A stretch of DNA of 48,797 nt from an uncultured Oscillospiraceae bacterium. GTDB taxonomy: Bacteria > Bacillota > Clostridia > Oscillospirales > Oscillospiraceae. The DNA lies in assembly GCA_947629755.1 (NCBI GenBank), contig CANREY010000005.1, positions 1 to 48,797 of the forward strand, written 5' to 3'. Below the pieces are notes generated by a model that was not told the DNA's origin, did not search any database, and was given only the letters and a program-made list of their open reading frames with translations. Below are positions 32,948 to 41,563 of the stretch, in pieces; position 1 is the first letter of the stretch, and the number at the start of each line of letters is the position of its first letter. A program made the position numbers and the translations under genes.

Positions 32948-33173
32948 AAGGGAGGGTTTAGAACCCTCCCCTACGACTATTATAGGAAATTTACCAACCA
33001 ACCCGTAGGGGCGGGTTCCAAACCCGCCCGCTCCCCCGTCCCGCCCGCAGGCAACAATTCCAATCGCGGCCCTCCGGGCCGCACCCTTGTTCTCCTCTGG
33101 CTCCTCCTCGTAGGAGGAGCTGTCGCCCGCAGGCGACTGAGGAAGCGAGGCCCTCAGTTTTTGCCTCACCCCC
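32948..33173. repeat. 226-bp hairpin-rich repeat, copy 1
   Basis: A unit of five consecutive perfect hairpins: 32951-32969 (GGAGGGTT stem), 33010-33028 (GGCGGGTT), 33066-33082 (GCGGCCC), 33100-33120 (GCTCCTCC) and 33122-33137 (GTCGCC). Copy 2 lies 347 bp downstream with four mismatches and no gap by eye. No coding evidence. The second hairpin also occurs at 15119-15145. Confidence 0.85.
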
Positions 33174-33294
33174 AATAGCCCGCACCTCACGCCCCTCCCT
33201 TGGGAGGGGTGGCCGCGCCCCGCGCCGGTCGGGGTGGGCCGAATATCCGTACTCCGCCACCCAAAAATGTTGCGCCTTACGGCGCTTATTTAAA
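33174..33294. other. Spacer between the two 226-bp repeat copies
   Basis: Contains another GCCCCTCCC/GGGAGGGG palindrome (also found at 14953) and a small GCGCC/GGCGC hairpin near 33270. I see no gene in it. Confidence 0.5.
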
Positions 33295-33520
33295 AAGGGA
33301 GGGTTTAGAACCCTCCCCTACGACTATTATAGGAAATTTACCAACCAACCCGTAGGGGCGGGTTCCAAACCCGCCCGCTCCCCCGTCCCGCCCGCAGGCG
33401 GCAATTCCAATCGCGGCCCTCCGGGCCGCACCCTTATTCTCCTCTGGCTCCTCCTCGTAGGAGGAGCTGTCGCCCGCAGGCGACTGAGGAAGCGAGGCCC
33501 TCAGTTTTTGCCGCACCCCC
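33295..33520. repeat. 226-bp hairpin-rich repeat, copy 2
   Basis: Near-identical direct copy of 32948-33173 at a constant offset of 347. Differences by eye are AA to GG near 33400, G to A near 33434, and T to G near 33513. The same five hairpins are preserved. Confidence 0.85.
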
Positions 33521-33532
33521 TAAAAAACACCC

Positions 33533-33664
33533 GTAGGGGCCGATGCCTACATCGGCCCGACGCGCCAATTTGACCTCTGGCCTAAATCGACGCGTAATAT
33601 TATGTGCGCTTTAACGGGGCGTTGCAATATCGGGACACGGGCCGATGTGGGCATCGGCCCCTAC
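33533..33664. repeat. Inverted pair of 27-bp palindromic repeats
   Basis: 33533-33559 and 33638-33664 are inverted copies (26 of 27 matching), and each is itself a hairpin with GGGCCGATG/CATCGGCCC-type arms. The right copy overlaps the cdd stop codon at 33661-33663. The 78-bp interior shows no gene. The whole could fold as one large stem or serve as the cdd-side terminator. Confidence 0.7.
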
Positions 33665-34068
33665 CTCCCCCCACTCTCCTCAATATACGACCCATCAAAC
33701 CCGTACGGCAGCAGCTCCCTCAGCGTCAGCGTCTTCGTCTTCCCCGACCGGTTGACGAGTATGACCTCCATGTCCGGCGAAAACTCGTTCAAAACCTGCC
33801 TGCACACCCCGCAGGGGGCGGTGAAGCGCTCCGTGTCCGCGGCCACAGCTATGCGCTTAAAGCGCCTGTGGCCCTCGCTGACGGCCTTGAAAACAGCCGT
33901 CCTCTCGGCGCAGTTGGTTGGGGTGTAGCCGGCGTTTTCTATGTTACAGCCGGTGTACACCGTCCCGTCCTCGCACTCCAGCGCCGCGCCGACGCGGAAA
34001 TTTGAATATGGCACGTAGGCCATCTTCAGCATGTCCACCGCCTTGCGGCAGAGCTCCTCAGTTGACAT
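33661..34068 (-). CDS. cdd: Cytidine deaminase
   Basis: Deaminates cytidine and deoxycytidine to uridine and deoxyuridine, feeding udp. The 135-residue protein is of the small tetrameric type: GCNIENAGYTPTNCAERTA supplies zinc ligand Cys53 and catalytic Glu55, and PCGVCRQVL supplies the other two cysteines. The numbering of these residues matches the Bacillus enzyme. It is encoded 12 bases after deoB and is likely co-transcribed with it. The last codons run into an intergenic palindromic repeat. Confidence 0.96.
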   Translation of the reverse strand: MSTEELCRKAVDMLKMAYVPYSNFRVGAALECEDGTVYTGCNIENAGYTPTNCAERTAVFKAVSEGHRRFKRIAVAADTERFTAPCGVCRQVLNEFSPDMEVILVNRSGKTKTLTLRELLPYGFDGSYIEESGGR

Positions 34069-34080
34069 AATACTTCCTCC

Positions 34081-35268
34081 TCACTTAAGCTGACCAAGTA
34101 TCGAGCGCCCGATGGCCCCCTCCGGCAGGCCAAGATCGAAGTTATCGAGCACCGTGGCTCCGATAACGGCGAAGGTGTCCTGCTCCGGCAGCGCCCCGGC
34201 CCCCGTAAGCGACGGTGACCAGGCCAAAAAGGGCACACGCTCCCTTGTGTGGTCCGTGCCCGTGTGGGTGGGGTCGTTGCCGTGGTCGGCGGTGAGAATG
34301 AGAAGGTCCCGCTCCGTGAGCTTCTTCATCAGCATACCCAGCTTCTCGTCGAACCTCTCTATCTCCTGTCCGTAGCCGATGGGGTCCCGACGGTGTCCCC
34401 AGAGGGCGTCAAAGTCCACCAAGTTTACATAACACATACCCGTAAAATCCCTGTCCGCTATCTCGATTGTCTGCTCCATGCCGTGGACGGAGCTTTTTGA
34501 CTTCAAGGCCTCCGTCACGCCCTCGCCCACAAAGATGTCGTTTATCTTCCCCACGGCGATAACGTCCAGCCCCGCGTCAGCCATCACGTTCATGTCCGTC
34601 CTGCCTGAGGGCTTCAGCGCGTAGTCGTGGCGGTTGGCGGTGCGCTTAAATTCGCCCTTTTTCCTGCCCACGTAGGGCCTTGCGATGACCCTCCCCACGC
34701 GCCACTCGTCCCGCATGGTGAGCTCCCTCGCTATCTCACAGCACCGGTAGAGTTCGGAAAGCCCCATAGTCTCCTCGTTGCCGCAAATCTGCAACACCGA
34801 ATCGGCGGAGGTGTAGACTATCATATGCCCGGTGGCTATCTCCTCCTCGCCCAGCTCCTCTAAGATCTCCGTGCCGCTGGCCGACTTGTTGCCGATGCAC
34901 TTGCGGCCCGTGCGCCTTTCAAGCTCCGCGATGAGCTCCGGAGGGAAACCCGTATCGGTGAAGGTCTTGAAGGGCTTTGTGGTATGTATGCCCATCATCT
35001 CCCAGTGGCCCGTCAGGGTGTCCTTGGCCGGGCTCGTCTCCCGGAGGGAGGCGTAGTAGGCCATGGGCCTCTCCGCCGGCGGGACGTTGCGAAGCGGGTG
35101 GAGATTTGATATGCCCAGCCTTTGCAGGTTCGGTATTTTGAGGTCCATCTTCTCCGCGATATGCCCGAAGGTGTCCGTCCCCTTGTCGCCGTACTCCTCC
35201 GCGTCCGGCAGGGCCCCGATGCCGAGTGAGTCCAGCACTATCACGAATACTCTGTCAAATTTTCTCAT
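34081..35268 (-). CDS. deoB: Phosphopentomutase
   Basis: Moves phosphate from C1 to C5 of ribose or deoxyribose, linking the phosphorylases to deoC and the pentose phosphate pathway. The 395-residue alkaline-phosphatase-fold enzyme has [19 protein letters not shown] with the metal Asp and nucleophile region, [41 protein letters not shown] and [20 protein letters not shown] with the metal-binding histidines. GGGAGATA precedes the ATG. Only one base separates it from the larA stop. Confidence 0.96.
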   Translation of the reverse strand: MRKFDRVFVIVLDSLGIGALPDAEEYGDKGTDTFGHIAEKMDLKIPNLQRLGISNLHPLRNVPPAERPMAYYASLRETSPAKDTLTGHWEMMGIHTTKPFKTFTDTGFPPELIAELERRTGRKCIGNKSASGTEILEELGEEEIATGHMIVYTSADSVLQICGNEETMGLSELYRCCEIARELTMRDEWRVGRVIARPYVGRKKGEFKRTANRHDYALKPSGRTDMNVMADAGLDVIAVGKINDIFVGEGVTEALKSKSSVHGMEQTIEIADRDFTGMCYVNLVDFDALWGHRRDPIGYGQEIERFDEKLGMLMKKLTERDLLILTADHGNDPTHTGTDHTRERVPFLAWSPSLTGAGALPEQDTFAVIGATVLDNFDLGLPEGAIGRSILGQLK

Positions 35269-35269
35269 T

Positions 35270-36523
35270 TTATCTCCCTTCCGCCCTGGGCAGTGTGGAC
35301 CCGCCGTAGGGCATCACTATCACCGTTGCGTCCTCCCCGTACTCCCTGAGGGCCCCCTCCAGCGCCTCCTGAGCCGAGCGGGCCGGCGTCAGGAAGGCCG
35401 AGCGGACGGTATCCTCCGGAAGCTCCGACACCAGCACCACCTTTGCGTTTTCAAGCACCATGGCAATGGCGGCGGCCTTGTGGCCCCCAAGCTCAAAGCG
35501 CGTCATGACCCGGTCGATCATGCTGTGGGCGTCGGGGGCCTCGGCTATCCAGCGCTCGAACACCCTCTCCCCCAGCCCCTCACGGCAGGAGCCCACAAGT
35601 ATCACCGTGCCGCCCTTTTTGACGGCGTGCTTTGCGTTGTCAAGGGCCTTTTGGGTCTGATAGAGGTTAAGATCCTTCGGCGCGCCCCCCTGGGACACCA
35701 CCACGATGTCGGCCCTTTTCGGTATCCTCTTCATGTAGAGCTTATCGAGAAACTCGCACCCGGCCCGGTGGGCCTTTTTCACGTCTCCGGCCACGGCCTT
35801 AATGATCTCCTTGTGCTCGTCCAGCACCACGTTGAGGATAAAATCTATGCCGCACATGTCCCCGGCCTCCTCGATGTCCGCCCGGAGGTTGTTGGTCTCA
35901 AGATTTCCGGCACAGCTGGTGTCCTCCACCATTCTTGAGTGGTTTAGCTGTATGGCCTCCCTTGTGGACACGCCGGGCATTATGGCCTTTGCGCCCCCTG
36001 AGTACCCGGCGAAGTAGTGATACTCGATGTTCCCAAGGCATATGCGCCTGTCGGCCCTGGCCACCGGCGCAAATATGTCCACCGGCGTTCCACGGCTTGT
36101 GACGCCCATATGTACGCAGTCCGCGGGGTCTGAGTCAACGCACCTTATCTCCTTATAGGCCCGCTCCCCGGCCAGATGCTCCCTCTCGGCCTCAGTTTGC
36201 GCCCTGTGGCTCCCAAGGGCGAAGACAAGTGTAATATCCTCCGGCCTCGCTCCCCCGGCGTACAGCTCGTCCAAAAGCGCCGGCATGACCTTATATGTGG
36301 GCATTGGCCGTGTCACGTCGCTTGTGACTATGGCTATCTTCTCCCCCGGCCTTATAATGTCCCGGAGCCGCCCGGTGCCGATGGGCTCACATAACGCCCT
36401 TTTCACCTCCGCCTCACCTGTAAGTCCCCGCTCCACCTCATTGGGTGTGAGCACCGCCAGAATGTTCTTATCCGGCACGGATATTTTCTGCGTGCCCGCG
36501 CCGAATCCAAGTTCAAAATCCAT
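35270..36523 (-). CDS. larA: LarA-family nickel-pincer racemase homologue
   Basis: LarA enzymes racemise lactate or other 2-hydroxy acids using a nickel pincer nucleotide tethered to a lysine. The 417-residue protein keeps the expected residues: ALGSHRAQT (first histidine), [18 protein letters not shown] (second histidine and tethering lysine) and LNHSRM (third histidine). The N-terminal half includes [13 protein letters not shown]. The start at 36523 follows AGGTGA. The gene lies between recO and deoB on one transcript. No larB, larC or larE cofactor genes are in the window, and the true substrate of this homologue is unknown; many LarA relatives are not lactate racemases. Confidence 0.85.
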   Translation of the reverse strand: MDFELGFGAGTQKISVPDKNILAVLTPNEVERGLTGEAEVKRALCEPIGTGRLRDIIRPGEKIAIVTSDVTRPMPTYKVMPALLDELYAGGARPEDITLVFALGSHRAQTEAEREHLAGERAYKEIRCVDSDPADCVHMGVTSRGTPVDIFAPVARADRRICLGNIEYHYFAGYSGGAKAIMPGVSTREAIQLNHSRMVEDTSCAGNLETNNLRADIEEAGDMCGIDFILNVVLDEHKEIIKAVAGDVKKAHRAGCEFLDKLYMKRIPKRADIVVVSQGGAPKDLNLYQTQKALDNAKHAVKKGGTVILVGSCREGLGERVFERWIAEAPDAHSMIDRVMTRFELGGHKAAAIAMVLENAKVVLVSELPEDTVRSAFLTPARSAQEALEGALREYGEDATVIVMPYGGSTLPRAEGR

Positions 36524-36532
36524 ATTTATCAC

Positions 36533-37276
36533 CTATCTCACAGTTTTGTAGTAATCAAGCGTCCTGAACCCCCGCCCAAGCTGGGTCAGAAGGTACGCCT
36601 CGCAAATTTTAGAAAGTCGCCGCTCCGTCTCCGGCCCCACGGTGAAGGAGTATAATTTCTTGGGGTCGGCGGAGACTATATGCCGCATGGCGTCCAGCAC
36701 CCCCGGCGTCAGCGTCACGCACTCCCCCGCCCCCTCCGGGCGGCAGGCGGCACAGTACACCGTCCCGCCGGTGAGTGACAGCACCGGCGACGTCATGCTG
36801 TTTTTTCCGCAGACCCGGCACTCGTCCAGCATGGGCTCAAAGCCCGAAAGGCAGGCCAGCCTCAGCTCAAAGGCCGCCTTTATTATCCCGTCGGAGTTGA
36901 GCCCCTCGGAGAGGGCATAGAGGGCGTTGAGCCCCAATGACAGCAGCTCCGGGCTCGGCGCGTCCTCGTCGGACAGGCTCTCCAGCGCCTCGGCGAAATA
37001 CGTCCCCAGCGCCAGCTTCGATATATCCTCCCGGAGCCCCCTGAAAAGCTCCACGCTCCTCGCCTCCGTCAGGGTGTACCTGTCCTTGTTCTCAAAAAGC
37101 GTCATCTCCGACAGCGTCAGTAGCTGCGTGGCCGCCGCCAGCTTGCTCCCCTTGCGCTTTGCGCCCTTGGCATTTACGGTTATCTTCCCGTTGGCGGCCG
37201 TCAGCACCGTCAAAATGCGGCTCGACTCCTTATATTCCGTTTCTCTCAGGACAAGTCCCGGCGTCGTTATGTACAT
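36533..37276 (-). CDS. recO: DNA repair protein RecO
   Basis: Helps load RecA at gaps, with RecF and RecR. The 247-residue protein has the N-terminal OB fold (GLVLRETEYKESSRILTVLT, GKITVNAKGAKRKGSKL), a helical middle and a four-cysteine zinc site (CRVCGKN and CAACRPEG, about residues 150-180). It is preceded by yqzL and era, the typical Bacillota order, and followed nine bases later by larA. The ATG at 37276 has a GGGGG run upstream. Confidence 0.92.
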   Translation of the reverse strand: MYITTPGLVLRETEYKESSRILTVLTAANGKITVNAKGAKRKGSKLAAATQLLTLSEMTLFENKDRYTLTEARSVELFRGLREDISKLALGTYFAEALESLSDEDAPSPELLSLGLNALYALSEGLNSDGIIKAAFELRLACLSGFEPMLDECRVCGKNSMTSPVLSLTGGTVYCAACRPEGAGECVTLTPGVLDAMRHIVSADPKKLYSFTVGPETERRLSKICEAYLLTQLGRGFRTLDYYKTVR

Positions 37277-37286
37277 CTGAGCCCCC

Positions 37287-37308
37287 GGACGGCCCTCAGG
37301 CCGTCCGT
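37287..37308. other. Hairpin over the yqzL stop codon
   Basis: CGGACGGCC and GGCCGTCCG, nine perfect base pairs with a CTCA loop, ten bases upstream of recO. It lacks a T-run on either side, so it is probably not a terminator; it could affect coupling to recO. Confidence 0.5.
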
Positions 37309-37403
37309 TCTCCCTCTATCTTATTTTCCATGCCCCTGGCGGCCAGGAATATACGTATATCCCCCGTCGCCCAGAAAAGCCGCCATAATCCTTTTACGTC
37401 CAT
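37296..37403 (-). CDS. yqzL: YqzL-family small protein
   Basis: A 35-codon gene: ATG at 37403 with GAGAGAGG upstream, TGA at 37296-37298. The peptide begins MDVKGLWRLFWATGDIRIFL, which follows the pattern of YqzL proteins (short, aromatic start, then a TG-I-x-Y/F-L core). In Bacillus yqzL also sits between era and recO, so family and synteny agree. Its function is unknown. Confidence 0.8.
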   Translation of the reverse strand: MDVKGLWRLFWATGDIRIFLAARGMENKIEGERTA

Positions 37404-37472
37404 CAAAATACCTCTCTCCCCGTCCGATATTATGTTGTGTACCGGCGCGTGGATTATGAGAGGTAAATTTTT

Positions 37473-38363
37473 TTACTCCGTATACCCGAATGTCTTGAGA
37501 TTCGCCCCTGAATCCCTCCAATTCTCCTTCACCTTCACCCAGGTGTTGAGATATACCTTCGTCTCCAGAAGCTTCTCCATATCGCGTCTGGCGGCCTCGC
37601 CCACGGCCTTGAGCTTCTCGCCGTTTTTGCCGATGATTATCCCCTTGTGGCTCTCCTTTTCGCAGTATATGGTTGCGGTTATGTCCGTGACCCCGTCCTC
37701 CCGCTCGTTGAATACCGTTATCTCCACCGCCGTGCCGTGGGGCACCTCGGATTGGAGATTTAAAAGGAGCTTCTCCCTTATTATCTCCGCGCACATCTGC
37801 CGGGTGGTCTGGTCGGTTATCATGTCCTCCGGGAAGAGCTGCTGGTCCTCCTTGGCAAATTTTTCAAGCTCGTCAAACAGTATATCCAGCCCCTGCCCCC
37901 GCCTCGCGGATATGGGGACCACTGAGGCCCAGTCGTGCTCCTTGGCGTATAGCGCAATAACGGGCAGGAGCTCCGGCTTCTCCACCGTGTCTATCTTGTT
38001 TATCACCAGCACCGCCGGGGCACGGGAGGCCTTTATTTTTGCTATAAGCCCCTCCTCCTGCCTGCCTATATTGGCCACCGGCTCCACCACAAGGCATATG
38101 GCGTCCACGTCGTCCTCTACGGACTGATCCACTACATGCACCATGTAGTCCCCCAGCTTCGTCCTGGCCTTGTGAAAGCCCGGCGTGTCGGCAAAGACCA
38201 GCTGTGTCTGACCTCTCTCGGCCACGCCGAAAATGCGGTTGCGGGTGGTCTGGGGCTTCGGCGTCACGATGGACACCTTCTCCCCCACCATGGCGTTGAC
38301 AAGGGTGGACTTGCCCACGTTTGGCCTTCCCACTACTGTAACAAGAGCTGTACGTTTTATCAT
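37473..38363 (-). CDS. era: GTPase Era
   Basis: Binds 16S rRNA and assists 30S ribosome assembly. The 296-residue protein has the G motifs in order: VGRPNVGKSTLVNAMVG (G1, about residue 11), switch I with PQTTRN (G2), FADTPG (G3) and VINKIDT (G4). The C-terminal KH domain includes IIIGKNGEKLKAVGEAARRD. GAGG lies about nine bases before the ATG at 38363. The interval to ybeY upstream is occupied by a 162-bp inverted-repeat element. Confidence 0.96.
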   Translation of the reverse strand: MIKRTALVTVVGRPNVGKSTLVNAMVGEKVSIVTPKPQTTRNRIFGVAERGQTQLVFADTPGFHKARTKLGDYMVHVVDQSVEDDVDAICLVVEPVANIGRQEEGLIAKIKASRAPAVLVINKIDTVEKPELLPVIALYAKEHDWASVVPISARRGQGLDILFDELEKFAKEDQQLFPEDMITDQTTRQMCAEIIREKLLLNLQSEVPHGTAVEITVFNEREDGVTDITATIYCEKESHKGIIIGKNGEKLKAVGEAARRDMEKLLETKVYLNTWVKVKENWRDSGANLKTFGYTE

Positions 38364-38397
38364 AGGTGATCCTCAACTTTCTTTATTTTGAGCATTA

Positions 38398-38559
38398 ATA
38401 CTAATATCTAATTAAAAGAAGACACCGAGCGGCGAGGATTTTTCGTGTCAGGCAAGGAAGACGCCGCAGGGAATACCCATTGGTATTTCCAAGGCGGCTG
38501 ACGCCGCATGACGCGAAAAAGACCGTCGCGAATGGCTTGTTTTAATTAGATATTAGTAT
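38398..38559. mobile_element. MITE-like element with perfect 20-bp terminal inverted repeats
   Basis: Arms 38398-38417 and 38540-38559 are exact reverse complements (20 of 20; left arm ATACTAATATCTAATTAAAA). The arms are AT-rich while the interior is GC-rich and itself partly self-complementary (TTTTTCGTGTCA against TGACGCGAAAAA; GGAATACC against GGTATTTCC). There is no open frame. It ends two bases from the ybeY stop codon and stands 34 bases from era. It has no transposase, as expected of a non-autonomous element; an RNA structure of the ybeY-era transcript is the alternative. Confidence 0.7.
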
Positions 38560-38561
38560 AA

Positions 38562-39047
38562 TTATCTTCCTATTTTTAGCCTCTCCATTATCTCGTCCTC
38601 GCGCGATCGCATCTGTGCCTTCTCCGGCCCCTCGTCCATGTGGTCGTAGCCGAGTAAATGGAGCGTGGAGTGCACCGCGAGGTAACTCACCTCCCGCTTG
38701 TACCCGTGGCCGTACTCCTCCCCCTGCTTTTCGCATCTTGGAATGTCGATGACCATGTCGCCCAGAATTATCTCCCCGGTGTCGTAGTCCTTCTCGCAGG
38801 ACTCCGCCTCAAAGCGCCCCGGTGTGAGCTCGTTCATGGGGAAGCTCAGCACGTCCGTGGCCGCGTCCACCCCCCGGTGCTCCGAGTTTATCTCCCTTAT
38901 GCCCTTATCGTCCGTCAAGAGCACGTCCACCCGGCAGGGCTCGGTTATCCCCTCGGCCAGAAGCACCGCGGCCACGGCCTTTTTCACAAGCCCCGCCGTC
39001 TCGCTGTGGCCTAAATTGGCCCTCTCTCTCGTGACCGTAACGCTCAC
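38562..39047 (-). CDS. ybeY: Endoribonuclease YbeY (rRNA maturation factor)
   Basis: Zinc-dependent RNase involved in 16S rRNA 3'-end maturation and ribosome quality control. The 161 residues include EITEPCRVDVLLTDD-type core strands (ITEPCRVDVLLTDDKGIREI), TDVLSFPMNE and the metal site HSTLHLLGYDHMDEG (H-x3-H-x5-H). The start is GTG at 39047, overlapping the preceding stop by four bases, with AGGTG upstream. era follows after the inverted-repeat element rather than directly. Confidence 0.93.
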   Translation of the reverse strand: MSVTVTRERANLGHSETAGLVKKAVAAVLLAEGITEPCRVDVLLTDDKGIREINSEHRGVDAATDVLSFPMNELTPGRFEAESCEKDYDTGEIILGDMVIDIPRCEKQGEEYGHGYKREVSYLAVHSTLHLLGYDHMDEGPEKAQMRSREDEIMERLKIGR

Positions 39048-40540
39048 AGCCCGTACACCTCCGTAAACTTCCGCTCAAGGTAGTCGGTGTAGTATTTTGG
39101 GTCGAAGGGCCCGCCGAAGGCCCTCTCCATGAGCTCCGCCGGCTTATATAGACAGCCGTATCTCCATATATGCTCCTCAAGCCAGTCGTTCACCGGTTTA
39201 AGCTCGCCCTTTTTCACCGTCTCCGCCACGTTGACCTCCTCCCGCATTTTGGCAAGGAGCTGAGCCCCGTAGGCGCTCCCCAGCGCGTAGGACGGGAAGT
39301 ACCCGACAGCCCCGCCGGACCAGTGGGAGTCCTGCAAAATGCCGTTTTTGTCGTCCGGCACGTCGATACCAAGATACTCCTTATACAGCCTGTTCCACAT
39401 ATCGGGGAGCTCCGAGGTATCCACCTCCCCCTTCATCATGGCCTTTTCCATCTCATATCTCACCATGATGTGCAAGGGGTACGTAAGCTCGTCGGCCTCG
39501 GTGCGAATTAAGCTTGGCCTTGCCACATTTGCGGCCCTCCAAAGCTCACGGGCGGAGCGGCTCGCCAGCTTCGGGCAGAGCCTTATTATCTCCGGGTAGA
39601 TGAAGCTCACAAACTCATAGCTTCTCCCGATGATGTTCTCGTAAAACCTCGACTGGCTCTCGTGCGCCCCCATGGACACGCCGCCCTCAAGGGAGGTGAA
39701 GACGAACCTGTCCTCCGAGTGCATATCGTATAGGGCATGTCCGCCCTCGTGAATAACGGAGTACATGGAGGATAGGAAGTTATTTTCATAGTAGTGCGTG
39801 GTTATGCGCACGTCGTGCTTTGAAAAAGCCGTGGTGAAGGGGTGCTCCACCTCGCCCAGAATACAGTTCTCCTCCGGCAGTCCCTCTATCTCCATGAGCT
39901 TTTTCGCAAGCTCCCGCTGGGCGCTTACGGGGAAATGCGTTTTGAGAAAACCGTCCTCTATGGGCCCTGATGCCTCTATCCTCTCAAGAAGCGGCACTAT
40001 CCTCCCCCTCAGGGCCCCAAAAAACTCCTGGCACTTATCCTGCGTCAGCCCCTCCTCGAACCTGTCAAGGCAGTAATCGTAGGGGTCCATGTCCGGGGCC
40101 ACGAGACCGGCAAAGCGCTTTTGCGTCTCGATTATTTTTCCCAGATACGGCTCAAAAAGCTTATAGTCCGATTTGGCCTTCGCCTCCCGCCACACGTTGG
40201 AGGCGTCGTTTAAAAGCTCCGTGTAGGCCACATACTCCTCCACCGGTATGGCCCTGAGCTCCCGCATGTTCTTCTCCCTTATATCCGCCCGCCGCTTATC
40301 CTCCGGGGAGAGCTCGTCGTAGTGCTCCTTCAGCCCGTCCAATACCGCCCTCGCCTCGTCCCCGGTGGAGAGCTTATAGCTGAGCTCCGAGAGCACCCCC
40401 ATGGTCTTTCCCCTCGGTATCCGCGACCCCCTCGGCGCCACCGTCTCGTCGTCATAGCTCAATATCCCCATTGCGTGGCCGTAGGCAAATTCCTTGAGCT
40501 CAAGGTCGTTTAATTTCTTTATCGCCTCTTCGGTGTTCAT
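39044..40540 (-). CDS. M32-family metallocarboxypeptidase
   Basis: Removes C-terminal residues from peptides in the cytoplasm. The 498-residue, mainly helical protein carries the M32 zinc motif HEGGH in VIHEGGHALYDMHSEDRF, followed by the family blocks GVSMGAHESQSRFYENIIGRS and ADELTYPLHIMVRYEMEKAM. Length is typical. AAAGGAGACAG precedes the ATG at 40540, which overlaps the phoH stop. Its place between phoH and ybeY is an insertion into an otherwise common gene order. Confidence 0.93.
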   Translation of the reverse strand: MNTEEAIKKLNDLELKEFAYGHAMGILSYDDETVAPRGSRIPRGKTMGVLSELSYKLSTGDEARAVLDGLKEHYDELSPEDKRRADIREKNMRELRAIPVEEYVAYTELLNDASNVWREAKAKSDYKLFEPYLGKIIETQKRFAGLVAPDMDPYDYCLDRFEEGLTQDKCQEFFGALRGRIVPLLERIEASGPIEDGFLKTHFPVSAQRELAKKLMEIEGLPEENCILGEVEHPFTTAFSKHDVRITTHYYENNFLSSMYSVIHEGGHALYDMHSEDRFVFTSLEGGVSMGAHESQSRFYENIIGRSYEFVSFIYPEIIRLCPKLASRSARELWRAANVARPSLIRTEADELTYPLHIMVRYEMEKAMMKGEVDTSELPDMWNRLYKEYLGIDVPDDKNGILQDSHWSGGAVGYFPSYALGSAYGAQLLAKMREEVNVAETVKKGELKPVNDWLEEHIWRYGCLYKPAELMERAFGGPFDPKYYTDYLERKFTEVYGL

Positions 40541-41541
40541 CTTCTGTCTCCTTTTTTTGATTGTCTCGCCGTATTGCTCCCGCTATGGCGGGCACGCTCG
40601 TACCTGTCATACGCCTCCACTATCCGCTGTACCAGCACGTGGCGCACCACGTCCGCCGAGGAAAGGCGCTTTATGGCGATGTCCTCCACCCCGTCTAAGA
40701 CCCGCACCGCCTCCCGAAGGCCGGAGACCTTGTCAGCGGGCAGGTCTATCTGCGTCTCGTCGCCGGTTATGACTATCTTGGACCCGAAGCCCAGACGCGT
40801 TAAGAACATCTTCATCTGCTCACGGGAGGTATTTTGCGCCTCGTCCAGTATTATAAAGCTGTCGTCCAGCGTCCTGCCCCGCATGTAGGCCAGGGGCGCC
40901 ACCTCTATATCCCCCCGCTCCAAATACTTCTGATAGGTCTCCGCCCCCAGCATATCAAAAAGCGCGTCATAGAGCGGCCTCAGATAGGGGTCCACCTTCG
41001 ACTGCAGGTCCCCCGGCAAAAAGCCCAGCCTCTCCCCGGCCTCCACGGCTGGCCGGGTCAGGATTATGCGGTTCACCGTCTTCGCCCGGAAGGCCGCCAC
41101 GGCGGCGGCCACCGCAAGGTAAGTTTTGCCCGTTCCGGCGGGGCCTATGCCGATGGTCACCGTATTTTTCATTATGGCGTCCACATATTTTTTCTGCCCC
41201 AGCGTCTTGGCCTTTATGGGCTTGCCCTTGGCGGTGACGCAAATTACGTCACGGGCCAGCTCCCCTATCTTGTCGTCCTCCCCGGTCCTCACAAGGCCCA
41301 GCACGTATCTTACGTTCTGCTCGCCTATATTCTCCCCCTTGGCCGCAAGCTTCATGAGTCCCTCTATGGCCTGCTTTGCCATCATCACGTTCTCAGGCTC
41401 CCCGGAGATGTGCACCTCCGACTCCCTGTCCGTGACCCGGACATTGAGCTCCGCCTCTATGAGCCGGAGGTTCTCGTCAAAGGACCCGAAGACGTTTATC
41501 ACGTTCTCCATTCTGTCAATGCTTATTATCTCGTCTGTCAT
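40537..41541 (-). CDS. phoH: PhoH-family ATPase
   Basis: ATP-binding protein linked to RNA metabolism and often encoded beside ybeY. The 334 residues have an N-terminal KH-like region (about 1-80) and the PhoH domain with Walker A GIGPAGTGKTYLAVA (about 136), LTRPAVEAGERLGFLPGDL, DSFIILDEAQNTSREQMKMF (Walker B) and VITGDETQIDLP. The ATG at 41541 has only a weak ribosome site, so coupling to yqfD is possible (gap 22 bases). A basic tail ends the protein. Confidence 0.94.
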   Translation of the reverse strand: MTDEIISIDRMENVINVFGSFDENLRLIEAELNVRVTDRESEVHISGEPENVMMAKQAIEGLMKLAAKGENIGEQNVRYVLGLVRTGEDDKIGELARDVICVTAKGKPIKAKTLGQKKYVDAIMKNTVTIGIGPAGTGKTYLAVAAAVAAFRAKTVNRIILTRPAVEAGERLGFLPGDLQSKVDPYLRPLYDALFDMLGAETYQKYLERGDIEVAPLAYMRGRTLDDSFIILDEAQNTSREQMKMFLTRLGFGSKIVITGDETQIDLPADKVSGLREAVRVLDGVEDIAIKRLSSADVVRHVLVQRIVEAYDRYERARHSGSNTARQSKKGDRR

Positions 41542-41563
41542 ATATCTTACGTACCTTTCCCGT

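Noticed and set aside
32822-33516. Several open frames on the minus strand within the 226-bp repeats
   Set aside because: They share the same peptide only because the DNA is duplicated; the sequence is a chain of hairpins and has no credible ribosome site or family.
32937-33660. CRISPR array
   Set aside because: Only two long near-identical copies plus palindromes, without regularly spaced short repeats and unique spacers; no cas genes.
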